A stretch of DNA of 20,351 nt from Zelonia costaricensis (Eukaryota > Euglenozoa > Kinetoplastea > Trypanosomatida > Trypanosomatidae). This document shows positions 8,101 through 15,873 of this stretch, in pieces. The position numbers were made by a program, and so were the translations under genes. Location: assembly GCA_030849075.1 (NCBI GenBank), contig JASAOO010003072.1, positions 1 to 20,351 on the forward strand. Reading direction: 5' to 3'. Within the stretch, counting starts at the first letter, position 1. The number at the start of each line of letters is the position of its first letter. A model generated the notes under the pieces. That model saw only the letters and a program-made list of their open reading frames with translations. It had not been told where the DNA came from and ran no database searches.

Positions 8101-11100
8101 TCCTCCACAAGCCAGTTCACCTGCAAGGCCGCCGTCGAGAACATGTTCAGGTTTGATATGACAGCCCCTGCCACGGCCTGCGCAAAGTTGTCCACGCCGT
8201 CAGCCACGTTTAGCTCCAGCCCAAACGCCACAAACATCAGCACGACGATCCCAAACGTCAGCCCCACCGTGCAGAGGCCGATGATGTGGCGGTGGCGGGG
8301 GTGGACGCCGCGGGTGTAGGCGCCGGCCCTGGCCGGGAAGAAGCAGCGGTACACCGACCACCCGATGCCGGCCAGCAGGACAAGCAAGAGGATCAACACG
8401 CCGACCGCCAGCCACGGGAACAGCCGCAGCGTGATGACTTCGTGGATGTCGAGAAAGGCCAGGTACTGCGTGTAGCTGGCCGCGCTGTCCTCGCTGAAGA
8501 TGTACGTGCTGTGGTGCATCCAGTACGCCAGCACCAGCACCACCACGACGATGAGCGCGACAACAAGGAAGGCCGCAACCAGCGCGAGAATCGAGCGCCA
8601 GGCGACGAGGGACTTCTGTGTGTACACCTGCACGTGCAGCCGCATCGTCCGCTTGTGCCGCGACAACACAAAGTAGTAGTCGCCCGGCCTCGAAAACTGC
8701 GCCGTGAAGGTGTGGCAGTTGTCGCCAAGCGAGACCCGCGTCTCGGCGCGCTGCAGCATCCAGGAGCTCGACTGCCGCGACGCCCTGCCCAGCTGACCGG
8801 ACCCGCCAGGGGTCAGCGGCTGCCGGGAGGCGGGCATGGGGTAGGTGGAGCCGGCCGCGGCAATGGCCACGCGGTCGTGCAGGCGTGCGTCATCGGCGGC
8901 GGCGCCGTCGTGCATGCCGTCCTCCGGCGCCGCCGGCAGCACCACCTCTGACGCGGTGCGCACAACGCGGTGGTTCGAGTTGCGCATCCGCGGCGTGACA
9001 GCCGCGCTGGAGTCGCTGAGGCCGCGAAAGTGGGTCGGGTCAAACCTAGGAGAGCCCGCCGTCAACATGCGCCGATGCAGCGGTGATGCATGCACGGACA
9101 ACCGCAGCTGCACGTCGGCGGGGTCGTTCACGAATACGTGCTCCTCGTTGTTCTTCTCCTTGGTGTCGTCCGCCGTCTGCTGCGCTAGCGCGTCGCTGAG
9201 CGGCAGAGGGGTGAAGGGGAAGCTTGCCGCCGTGTGCGACGCACTCGCCGACGCCCTGCGCTGCGCCGCGTCGCCGCCGCCGCCCAGCCCCTGATCCGGC
9301 GCCTCGCCCTCTTCGATGAGGTTGGTGTTGTAGCAGCTGTGCCGCCCACCTGGCACGACGCGGAGGTAGGTGTGGTCTGTCTCGAACACCTCCTCCGTGC
9401 GGTCGTACCAGTGGATGCACACGTAGTCGTGCAGCGGGACAAGCAGGAAGCGCGGCGACAAGAAGGCGCGGCCGTCGGAGCCGCGGGCTTGCCACACCAT
9501 GTGCGTGCTGAGCGACGTCTCCGCCTCCTTGATCTCGCGCAGGCGGGCGTCGAAGGTGGCCGGCGAGCGGGGCGGCTCCTCCAGCACGCTGCGGTCGACC
9601 ACCAGCGGCGAGTTTGTGTCGCCCGAGGGTTGCCGGCGAAGGCGCGGGGTGCGCAGCAGCGGCGTGACCCACGAGCTGAGGCGGTCTCGCGCCGAGAGCG
9701 GAGGCACGGAGGACGTACCCGCGGCTGCCACGTCACTGTTGCCGCGGCTGTGCGCGCGTCGAAGCTGCGGCGTCGGCAGGCGAGGCCCGGGCGTCAACAG
9801 CGCCTGCTTGGCGCGCTCGTAGAGCGGCGTCAGGAGCGCCACGCCGCCGCCTCCGCTTTCGGTGTGTAGGTGCCGCGTGGCTGCGCTGTCCACCAGGCGG
9901 ATCTGCAGCGGTGACACGTCCGCATCGCGATCGCCCTCGTCCTCTGCCGGTTTGGCCGCTGCTGCGGCAGCCGCCATCGGGCTCCCGTGACCGGCCAACT
10001 CGTCGCTGAGGTGGTGGGGGCGCTGGATGGAGAGACCTTGGAAGTAGTTCATGCGCTGCCGCAGCGCCTCCATGCGGCTCTGCGGTGGCGGCTCCGACGG
10101 GGCCACAGCATCTCGCATGTTCGGCGATATGAGCCCTGTCGCGGGAGCTGTGGCGCTGAAGAGCACAGACGAGTACGTACCTTCGGCGGTGGTGCCGATC
10201 GACTGCGGCGACTGCCCTGCCTCCGAAAGCGGGGCCGTGGTGCCGTGGCTGGTGTTAAGCACAGAGGCGGGCGGGTCGGAGAAGCCGCTCGCAGAGGCCT
10301 CGTGCCCCACGCCGGAGCGGGAGAAGTCCGTGCTGCACAGCGGTGACTTTACGTATGCGTCGTCGTCGTGCGGGATGATGAAGCCAACGCTGCGGCGCGC
10401 GGGTGTGCCGGCGGGGGCAGCCGTGGCCCGGCTGTAGGCCGACGACAGCGCCTTCGCCTCCTCGTCTTCGCCGTCATCGCGCTTGTGCGTCGGCGCACGC
10501 GCGTCTCTGTCATCGCCCGCACCGGCAGGCGCAAATACGGAGCCGCTGCTGCACCCGCTGTTGACGTCCTCGCCGTGGTCGCCGCTCGACGGTGGGGGCA
10601 CCGTTGCCGCGCTGGCGGAGGGCTGCAGCGGCGGCCCTGAGTCGCGGCAAGGCGCGTCGGTCATCTCAGCTGCGCCCTCGAAGTGCAACGCGAGGACGGC
10701 GCTGCTGCTGCTGCGGTGCACCGGCGCCGCCGCTGCCGCTGATGGGACGGCAACGTCACCGCGCACACCGTCTTCGTTCCCGCTGGCAAAGCTCGTCGGC
10801 CGCGCCGGCAGGGAGGGTGGAGAGGGTGCGGTCGCAGAGGGAGTCGTGTGCTTGGCGGGTCGGTGCTCGTGGGGTGGTGGTGCGCCTGATGGGGTGTGCG
10901 GCTGCAGCGGAACCGGTGACATGTCGCCGAGCTCTGCGGCCTCCGCAGCGGGGACGAGAAGGGTGCTGGTGGGTGCGCTGCTGCGCTGTCCTGAGTCGTG
11001 CACACCGGTGGACGGGGCCGACGCCACGGCGTCGGCCAAGCGGAACTCCTCGGTGTCCGCCGATGGGGAATTGGTGCTGGGCATGCCGTAGGGGGAGTGC

Positions 11101-11114
11101 ACTGGCCCGAACAT
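5193..11114 (-). CDS. Large polytopic membrane protein with C-terminal PI-PLC-X-like phosphodiesterase domain
   Basis: A 1973-aa protein. Residues 1 to about 525 are low-complexity and probably disordered (Ser, Ala, Pro, Gly). Two conserved-looking beta-rich stretches, about 532-595 and 791-832, flank another disordered segment. About 11 membrane segments follow, near 842, 897, 944, 1050, 1084, 1272, 1360, 1390, 1424, 1484 and 1549. Two long loops (about 968-1049 and 1108-1271) carry N-glycosylation sequons. Residues about 1605-1973 match the PLC-like phosphodiesterase TIM barrel: AHNAHSS (His1618), GIRSFMIDVWYD, then VCHTIC (His1671), an EQYV strand and WPTL. The two histidines are 53 residues apart, close to the spacing in bacterial PI-PLC. 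Cationic loops put the N-terminus inside and the glycosylation-rich catalytic domain outside. A run of nine Ser codons near 5600-5630 is inserted in the domain. The start is the first in-frame ATG after a strong acceptor at 11257; residue 11 is an alternative. Substrate unknown. Confidence 0.88.
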   Translation of the reverse strand: MFGPVHSPYGMPSTNSPSADTEEFRLADAVASAPSTGVHDSGQRSSAPTSTLLVPAAEAAELGDMSPVPLQPHTPSGAPPPHEHRPAKHTTPSATAPSPPSLPARPTSFASGNEDGVRGDVAVPSAAAAAPVHRSSSSAVLALHFEGAAEMTDAPCRDSGPPLQPSASAATVPPPSSGDHGEDVNSGCSSGSVFAPAGAGDDRDARAPTHKRDDGEDEEAKALSSAYSRATAAPAGTPARRSVGFIIPHDDDAYVKSPLCSTDFSRSGVGHEASASGFSDPPASVLNTSHGTTAPLSEAGQSPQSIGTTAEGTYSSVLFSATAPATGLISPNMRDAVAPSEPPPQSRMEALRQRMNYFQGLSIQRPHHLSDELAGHGSPMAAAAAAAKPAEDEGDRDADVSPLQIRLVDSAATRHLHTESGGGGVALLTPLYERAKQALLTPGPRLPTPQLRRAHSRGNSDVAAAGTSSVPPLSARDRLSSWVTPLLRTPRLRRQPSGDTNSPLVVDRSVLEEPPRSPATFDARLREIKEAETSLSTHMVWQARGSDGRAFLSPRFLLVPLHDYVCIHWYDRTEEVFETDHTYLRVVPGGRHSCYNTNLIEEGEAPDQGLGGGGDAAQRRASASASHTAASFPFTPLPLSDALAQQTADDTKEKNNEEHVFVNDPADVQLRLSVHASPLHRRMLTAGSPRFDPTHFRGLSDSSAAVTPRMRNSNHRVVRTASEVVLPAAPEDGMHDGAAADDARLHDRVAIAAAGSTYPMPASRQPLTPGGSGQLGRASRQSSSWMLQRAETRVSLGDNCHTFTAQFSRPGDYYFVLSRHKRTMRLHVQVYTQKSLVAWRSILALVAAFLVVALIVVVVLVLAYWMHHSTYIFSEDSAASYTQYLAFLDIHEVITLRLFPWLAVGVLILLLVLLAGIGWSVYRCFFPARAGAYTRGVHPRHRHIIGLCTVGLTFGIVVLMFVAFGLELNVADGVDNFAQAVAGAVISNLNMFSTAALQVNWLVEEAKTVLPNVTLPTDKIESLTGQVSSLLSTIQKWTVFIEDIAQGAFRALPIVLFLAMQLGFFAAALTIGALVLRFRHAAVATTWMLAVSAGFFACVCGVQFSISTVFSKVYVSAVVLRDDPSNFGNSIGLANNSFVSQLFSMCTITLEDVQVVSEVVNKLLVEVNSSLDSSGQAAFAEIFGFIEDMVPTTIEALANYTTYIELNLQTLQNILDNDGAAVNSLLKKNAVPMLQVLVSVVQTVSGLVNCQVLRDIVAGAIPLFQDSVQSYNSAVFVFLLIIFGVSVLLFVSSIGSTQAVRHPRRSWCCLRTGRWFRFRYSYKVHQATLMQGSKDVKHEQTILQWLVHRTTPFMYQLHSVKLVCYSSSTLMFFNSILMVLFNEVSRSTKKSKLIQALSYLGCAQLFFLLFASLFRRAWIRWLLHATALLCAAACLGVAVAQAIVGYVFFGECLEHKRYDMTGLQDGSLVDMTCSARYTGFNLETAVYATVWFLNGITLVATTAMLVRHERHLRASFVLRPYAGVLRRCEAFAPWLRHVFADQMYVKRIYTGLMIAVIVIFLICFAALDIGQWSVIRNVANPTSTNSGIVQVINPTKRCNGDAAYCKLRANQIIWACAHNAHSSLEDGFVLPNHYYNISHQLYAGIRSFMIDVWYDVVDANVSDAVDVYVCHTICVAGRRPYRAIAQEFKSFLDAYPDQVIMIIFEQYVNSSDLGRISDEVGLTQYVWYSRQTAPNYNPDYVWPTLQELIDTNQRAMMYNDVVAVAAESEDCPEWLYYSFDFQYENFYTTMNTSVWECDIHRGWCTDLSTVQLPNKTKTDCEGRCGDSSASSSSSSSSSFDNTSLVLQDVTNCTKFGAHPSYVNGSDGYNDAYRTNPPNVRSKMSTMNHFITSGTGSPVSATQANQPTSIQTMTWNCSQRWNALVNILAFDYWTIATPLATIEAMNQNIAKYGQQYNFEDAWSKMLFGTSTPPE

Positions 11115-11256
11115 GTAGTGTCGGCGTGTGCCGTGCTGAGCCTCGCGACGGCGGGGGTGGTGGCAGTGACGGCGTCGTCGGAGACCCGGAGAAGAGCAGG
11201 AGTGCAGAGAGCGAGAAGAGCAACACCGACTCAACGAAGAACCGTTTTTGTTGTTT

Positions 11257-11311
11257 CTAGAAGAAGTGCGGGGAGAGAAGGGAGGAGTGGGAGGGGGAGG
11301 GGGGGAGGGGG
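11257..11311 (-). promoter_or_regulatory. Predicted spliced-leader acceptor, PLC-like gene
   Basis: The minus strand has a long C/T tract (about 11259-11311) ending in TTCTTCTAG, with the AG at 11258-11257. The resulting 5' UTR of about 142 bases contains no ATG in any frame before the start at 11114. The same reading frame is open up to 11696, but the extension has no Met between acceptor and start and would be removed by splicing. Confidence 0.75.
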
Positions 11312-12730
11312 TAGGCTGTGGGAAGAGAAAGATAGGGGGAGAGGGGATCAGTGGAGTGTGGCGCGTTTGACAAAGGAACAGGAAAAAAGAATTACGCACA
11401 CACACGCACACACTGTGAGATAAATGTCGCAGACAGAGACGACTGGTAACGGCACACACCGGCGACCACACGCACCCGTGCCACACGCTATAGAGGAGCG
11501 GTGGGTAAGAAGGGTGGGGGCGACGTGAGAAACCTGTGGAAAGGTAATTCAAGAAAAAAACAAAAAAAAAGGTGGTGGGGCAAACCCACCTGAAGTCACG
11601 GGAACGGCCTCGCGCGCGCAGGAACGCACCGAAACGGACACACACACACACACACGCCGCGATGTCAGAAGACACACACCGAAGAAAAGACAGCAACCCC
11701 GATTACAGTCAGACAAGACCGTGGAAGGGGTGTGTGGGAGGAGATCGAACGACAGTCACAACAACAGGAAAGAGAAAGCAGTTTGGCAGCACCTGCGACA
11801 CAGGGCACACACACACACACGCACACTGACACACCCGCACCGCAAGAGGTCTAGCGCTCGAGGGAGACAACTGGTCAGGGAAAGTTGGGGGGGGGCGAGT
11901 GTTTGACGGAAGCGTCCAATAGATATATAGAGAGAGCAAAGAGGCAGCAGTGCTGATGCCTCGTCTGGAGAAGCCGTCCGCAGCGCGGTAGAAGTAAGGC
12001 AAGAATCCACAAGAAAGAGGCCAAAAAAGGGACAAAGTCGCACTTGATACAGAACTAGAGATACACCCAAGTAGGGGACTTAACTGGGAGCACAATCGAG
12101 CCGAGCAAATATGGAAGAGATAATCGCAGAAGCGTGTGGAAGAGGATGATCAAGCAGAAGCAGGGAAGTTGAAGGTGGGTGTGAGGAGGTGTGGGGGGGG
12201 GGGCGGGGGGCGGGGGAGGGACAGTTTCTCGGGCCGGCGTATGAGCTGGCGCGCGAGCCGCTTTCTCTTCGAGCTACTTGCGCGAGTTGATATCGTGTTG
12301 TCGAATCTTGGGTGCGTCTCCGTCGCTATATATGTGTTTTGGTGTATCTCTGTGTGTGTTTGTGTGTGAGTGTGTGTATGAGAATTGCGTTGGGGAACTC
12401 ACCAGCAGGCTCTGTGCGTGGCAGTGTGAGGCTGAAGCAGAGGAGAAACGGCGAGGAGGGGCGGACTACGTAGATGTCACACACACACACACACAGAGAC
12501 ACGCGGACCTTGAAGCAAACAGAGAAGGAAAAGGGAAACACGGAAAGCAAGCAAGCGCCGAGGTGGAAACGAGATAAGCGATCGTGGGTGGAGGCGAGAA
12601 GAGAGAGATAAAGAGGGGAGGGGGATTGCAGTGCACGTGAGGGCGGAGAACAAACAGAAAAGCAAGAAAAAGAAGAACGTGAACAGGCGTCTGCGCAGAC
12701 GGCAAAAGTGGCTGAAAACTCACGTCTCAC

Positions 12731-12757
12731 GCAGCTCTAGGCAGTCGGAGCTGCCTA
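12731..12757. repeat. Two mutually exclusive overlapping hairpins
   Basis: Arms GCAGCTC (12731-12737) and GAGCTGC (12748-12754) form a perfect 7-bp stem with a 10-base loop. Arms TAGGCAG (12738-12744) and CTGCCTA (12751-12757) form a second perfect 7-bp stem with a 6-base loop. The right arms share 12751-12754, so only one can form at a time. It lies in the presumed PAP2 3' UTR. Confidence 0.6.
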
Positions 12758-12956
12758 AAGCCGGGGGTGGGTGGGCAGGCGAGCGACAGCTGAGCAATAA
12801 GGCGCACCAGAACGCGTGCGTACGGGTGGGTGAAGTCTGAAAACCGTAAAGCAACACCCAAAAGAGTCGGAAGGAAAAAAAGCAAAGAACTCGGAAGAGA
12901 GGGGGACACTAGACACAAAACGGAGGTCAGAGTTCGAACTGCGTCAGCACCAAGCC

Positions 12957-12973
12957 AAAAAAAAAAAAAAAAT
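12957..12973. repeat. A17 homopolymer (T17 on coding strand)
   Basis: A run of 17 A on +. On the minus strand it is T17, followed by an AG at 12940-12939, so it resembles a pyrimidine tract with a downstream acceptor. No good coding region follows it. Confidence 0.85.
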
Positions 12974-13443
12974 GGTGCAACAAGACGCAGCGCGAAGATA
13001 CAGACACGCGTGAACACACGCAAAGACGGAAAGGGAGGGAAAGCGAGGGAGAGAGAGAAAAAGAGGACGAGGAGGAGTGGCAGAGAGCGAGTCTTCCTTC
13101 ACGTCGGTGCCACGTGCGCGAGAGGGTCGCGCGGGGTGTGAGCGGCCGCACGTGAAGGCGTGTGGGGAAAAAAAAACCGGAGCGGGGAAAGAGCGGAAGG
13201 GTGGAGGGGGATTAGCGTGCTTTCACAGTGAACACGGTGCTCGACGTCCGGTTGGGAGGGGGGGGGGAGGGCGGGGCGGGAGGAGAAGACACAGTGTAGC
13301 AAGACGGGGAAACAGGGAAGGACACGAAAGGGAAGAGACGGGCAGGTGGAGAAGAATGGATGTTGAAGGGCTGCCGCAAACTCAGTGAGTGCCGAGGAGG
13401 GGAGAAGACGGGTATGAACGGGGTTGCAAACTTGCCTCCTACG

Positions 13444-13474
13444 CCACTTTTTTCGCTGACGTTCGCAAAAGTGG
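13444..13474. repeat. Perfect inverted repeat (hairpin)
   Basis: CCACTTTT (13444-13451) pairs exactly with AAAAGTGG (13467-13474) around a 15-base loop. It is about 480 bases downstream of the PAP2 stop. Its right side contains TTCGCAAAA, also found in the right arm of the hairpin at 1624-1670. Confidence 0.6.
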
Positions 13475-13957
13475 GGGGTGCCGGGCGTGCGGAGTTGATG
13501 CCGTTGCGTGTGACTGCAGTTAGTGACGGGTAGGGCGAGGCTATGTCCAGTGCTCGGGCGACCACGGACTTGTATGTGTGTGTGTGGAAGAGATGGGAAG
13601 AGCACGAGGAGAATTGATGGGAGGCGCAGTTCAAGGCACAGGAAAGGTGCGGGGCGGAGGCGAGCGACCGTGTGTCGCCCGGGGTGCCACCGTATTCAGT
13701 TCGCCTGTGCGCAGACACAGGGAGAACAGGCGGACCGAACCGTCGCAGCCGTGCACCGGGATCGGAGTGAGACTTGGGTAAGGGGATGGGGGGGGGGCGG
13801 AGAAGGCCTTGAGGGCTGCGCTGTCGGCAAAGAGACACATGCACACATACACCTATGCACACAACAACAAAAAAACAGATTAGCTCCTTGCTGTTTGCGC
13901 TGTAGTGTTCGCAAGTTTGCACGTGCAGTGTCGGACGCAGCAGGACCAGATGCGAGC

Positions 13958-14686
13958 TCATCGCGACGCCATCCCCGGTGATTGGGGCGCGGCGATCTTT
14001 GCCAGCTTGCCGTGCGGCGCGCGCGCGCCCCGGACGATGGCGCGCATCGCCAAGAGCGAAATGCCGACGCTGCCGGCCGTTACCGCAACCTTCGCGAGAG
14101 CCGATATGTCGTCCACCCGGCCACCGCAGTGCACCCCCGTGTAGCCGTAGTAGTTGCCGACCAGACACAGCGACGCGCAGCAGGCGCCGAACGCGTAACC
14201 AACCGCCACCTGGGCGACGGTGTGATGCCCCTGCACGACGCGCAGGGCCGTCGCGTAGAGGCTGTAAAACAGCGCCAGGCACTGCAGCGGGGGCACGTAC
14301 GATGGCGGCAGCGCGGGCAGCGGCGGGGTGGCGATGAAAGACTGCCCGGTGCCGCCGATGCCCGTGCTACTACGGAGCTCGGCAGCAGACGTGTAGCGCT
14401 GCAGCCCGTACACAGTAACGACGCAGAGAAAGGCGAGGCTCGTGGCGTGGTTGCTGGGCATGCCGGGACTCAGCTTCGGCGCCCCCGCGGGCCGTGACTG
14501 GTTCACGACCCGCTTCAAGCCCTTGCTCAGCGCCGCCGTCACACAGGTGCAGCTTGTCAAGAAGGGCACGACCACGGTGGAGGGGAAGTACTGCAGCGTG
14601 TACAGGTTGACGAGGGCCACGGCGCCCACCACGGAAACACTGCAGCTCCGGTCCACGTAGTAGTTGAAGCGAGAAAGGAGCGTCAT
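13958..14686 (-). CDS. PAP2-family membrane phosphatase, dolichyldiphosphatase-like
   Basis: A 242-aa integral membrane protein of the type 2 phosphatidic acid phosphatase superfamily, which removes phosphate from lipid phosphates or pyrophosphates. All three signature motifs are visible. C1 is Lys58-x6-Arg65-Pro66. C2 is PSNH with His80 (PSGH in most members). C3 is Arg149-x5-His155-x3-Gln159. In C3 the final acidic residue is Gln and the preceding Ser is Leu; Gln here is known in dolichyldiphosphatases (DOLPP1/CAX4 type) and some plant lipid phosphate phosphatases. Hydrophobic segments lie near residues 18-55, 82-97, 130-147, 158-178 and 190-212. The length suits the family. The start is the first ATG after a splice acceptor about 123 bases upstream. 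If it is a dolichyldiphosphatase it would recycle dolichyl-PP in the ER for N-glycosylation; a phosphatidate phosphatase is the alternative. Confidence 0.9.
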   Translation of the reverse strand: MTLLSRFNYYVDRSCSVSVVGAVALVNLYTLQYFPSTVVVPFLTSCTCVTAALSKGLKRVVNQSRPAGAPKLSPGMPSNHATSLAFLCVVTVYGLQRYTSAAELRSSTGIGGTGQSFIATPPLPALPPSYVPPLQCLALFYSLYATALRVVQGHHTVAQVAVGYAFGACCASLCLVGNYYGYTGVHCGGRVDDISALAKVAVTAGSVGISLLAMRAIVRGARAPHGKLAKIAAPQSPGMASR

Positions 14687-15873
14687 GAGTGTGTGGAAGA
14701 ATGAAGACGTGAGGAGGGGGGGGGAGGAGGAGGAAAGGGGGAGGGGAAGCGGGGTTGTGTGGGAGAGAGAGAGTCAGAGAGAATAGAAACCGAGCAGCGC
14801 GACAACGGCTGAGGGAGCGGGGCAAGGGAGAAGACGAAACAAACAATTAGATCAAAGGGCACTGGTTAGTGATGATGCTCCTCACGCTTCTTGTGCGAGA
14901 AGGCGCTGATGCGTCGTGTGGCAGGGAGAAGAGGATTAGGGGAGGAGAGGGGGAGAGATGGAGAGAGTGCATCGGACGCTGTGGTAGAGCGTGGACCACG
15001 TTAAATTTGCCTGTGCTCGGCTCCACACACGACGCAGGTAGTCAGAAAGTCAACACGTCGCACCGAAGAGGGCGTTTGCGTAGCCTCGCATCCGGAGGAC
15101 ACGAAGGAGTGGCAGCGAGACGACGGTGACGTTCGCAGCACCGTGGCAGAACCTCTCTCACAGTTTTCACAGCGCACATACAACTGTTGGCACCTTCGAC
15201 AAGCGTCTGCTTGAGAGAAGGAGGGGAGGGAGGAAGGGGGGGAAGGGCCGGGTGGTGATGAGTCTTCTGAGTTTTCTCGCCTTTTTTCTCAACACGAGAG
15301 CCCAGTCCGGTGTGCAGCATCACCTCGTATTGTTGCCACTGCTGCGAACACCCTTGATCGCCTGAAGACAAACACGCAAAAAAGAGAAGGGGGAAACAGG
15401 AGGCTCGAGAGTTCACCAGGCGGAGCTTCCTAGACGGCACGGAAGGTCTCGACAGCGCGCAACGCACGGCACCGAAGCGCACACGTGTGTCCTCCTTAAT
15501 AAATAGAGAAGAGGGACAGCTACCGCAGAAGCCAGGGGAAGGGGGGAGGAAGGCACACTCGTCTATTCTGCACGGCGATCACACACCTGCGCGCAGCTCC
15601 CCTTCCACTTCCTCTTCCTCTTCTCCCTCCCTTCCGCACGTCGTGCCCTCGCAGGCGGCGCCCTCGCCAGCACGACGCGGCATCCGACACAAACACACAC
15701 ACATAATACGAAAGCACCAACACCCACGCAGTGAGCATTTCTGCAGGGGCGCAACGGCAGCCACCACCACGTGCAACGGAGATGTTTCCGTGTGTCTCGG
15801 GTGCCGGTACGTGCTCCACCCAGCTCTGCACCTTCTCTTACTCTAGCAAAAAGGAGGAAGGGGGGGGAGGGGG
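14687..15873. other. Spacer between E1 and PAP2 genes
   Basis: This is about 1.2 kb of non-coding sequence. The 14687-14808 part is the predicted PAP2 5' UTR, with G/A-rich runs on + and no ATG on the coding strand. The rest should be the E1 3' UTR plus spacer. The 15575-15780 part is more pyrimidine-rich on + than most spacers in the window. No recognisable open frame is present. Confidence 0.7.
14809..14838 (-). promoter_or_regulatory. Predicted spliced-leader acceptor, PAP2 gene
   Basis: The minus strand reads a pyrimidine-rich tract (14811-14838) ending in CTCCCTC followed by an AG at 14810-14809. The 5' UTR would be about 122 bases and lacks an upstream ATG. No AG occurs between the closer tracts (14711-14752 and 14764-14790) and the ATG in a usual position, so this is the best candidate. 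Confidence 0.6.

Larger units (their letters stand above)
11312..13957. other. 2.6-kb spacer between PAP2 and PLC-like genes
   Basis: The longest gene-free stretch inside the array. It should contain the 3' UTR of the PAP2 gene. It is purine-rich on +, with CA/GT microsatellites near 11397-11412, 11639-11655, 11809-11826, 12340-12380, 12480-12495 and 13571-13585, a G-run stretch at 12190-12215, an A17 run at 12957-12973 and hairpins at 12731-12757 and 13444-13474. Open frames of 60-170 codons are low-complexity or start on non-ATG codons, and none resembles a protein family I know. A small or RNA gene cannot be excluded. Confidence 0.6.

Noticed and set aside
11115..11696. In-frame N-terminal extension of the PLC-like protein
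   Set aside because: The extension is Ser/Pro/Cys/Arg low-complexity and spans the predicted splice acceptor at 11257. No Met occurs between the acceptor and 11114.
11709..12095. 128-codon minus-strand frame in the long spacer
   Set aside because: Its first codon is not ATG, it includes translated CA/GT microsatellite, and no family resemblance is seen.
12727..13023. 98-codon hydrophobic minus-strand frame
   Set aside because: Its hydrophobicity comes from translating the T17 run and pyrimidine-rich sequence (Phe, Leu and Ser codons). No motif or suitably placed upstream acceptor supports it.
13212..14282. 356-codon minus-strand frame overlapping the PAP2 gene
   Set aside because: It overlaps the PAP2 coding region out of frame and continues through the 3' flank as low-complexity sequence. 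Only the PAP2 frame carries conserved motifs.
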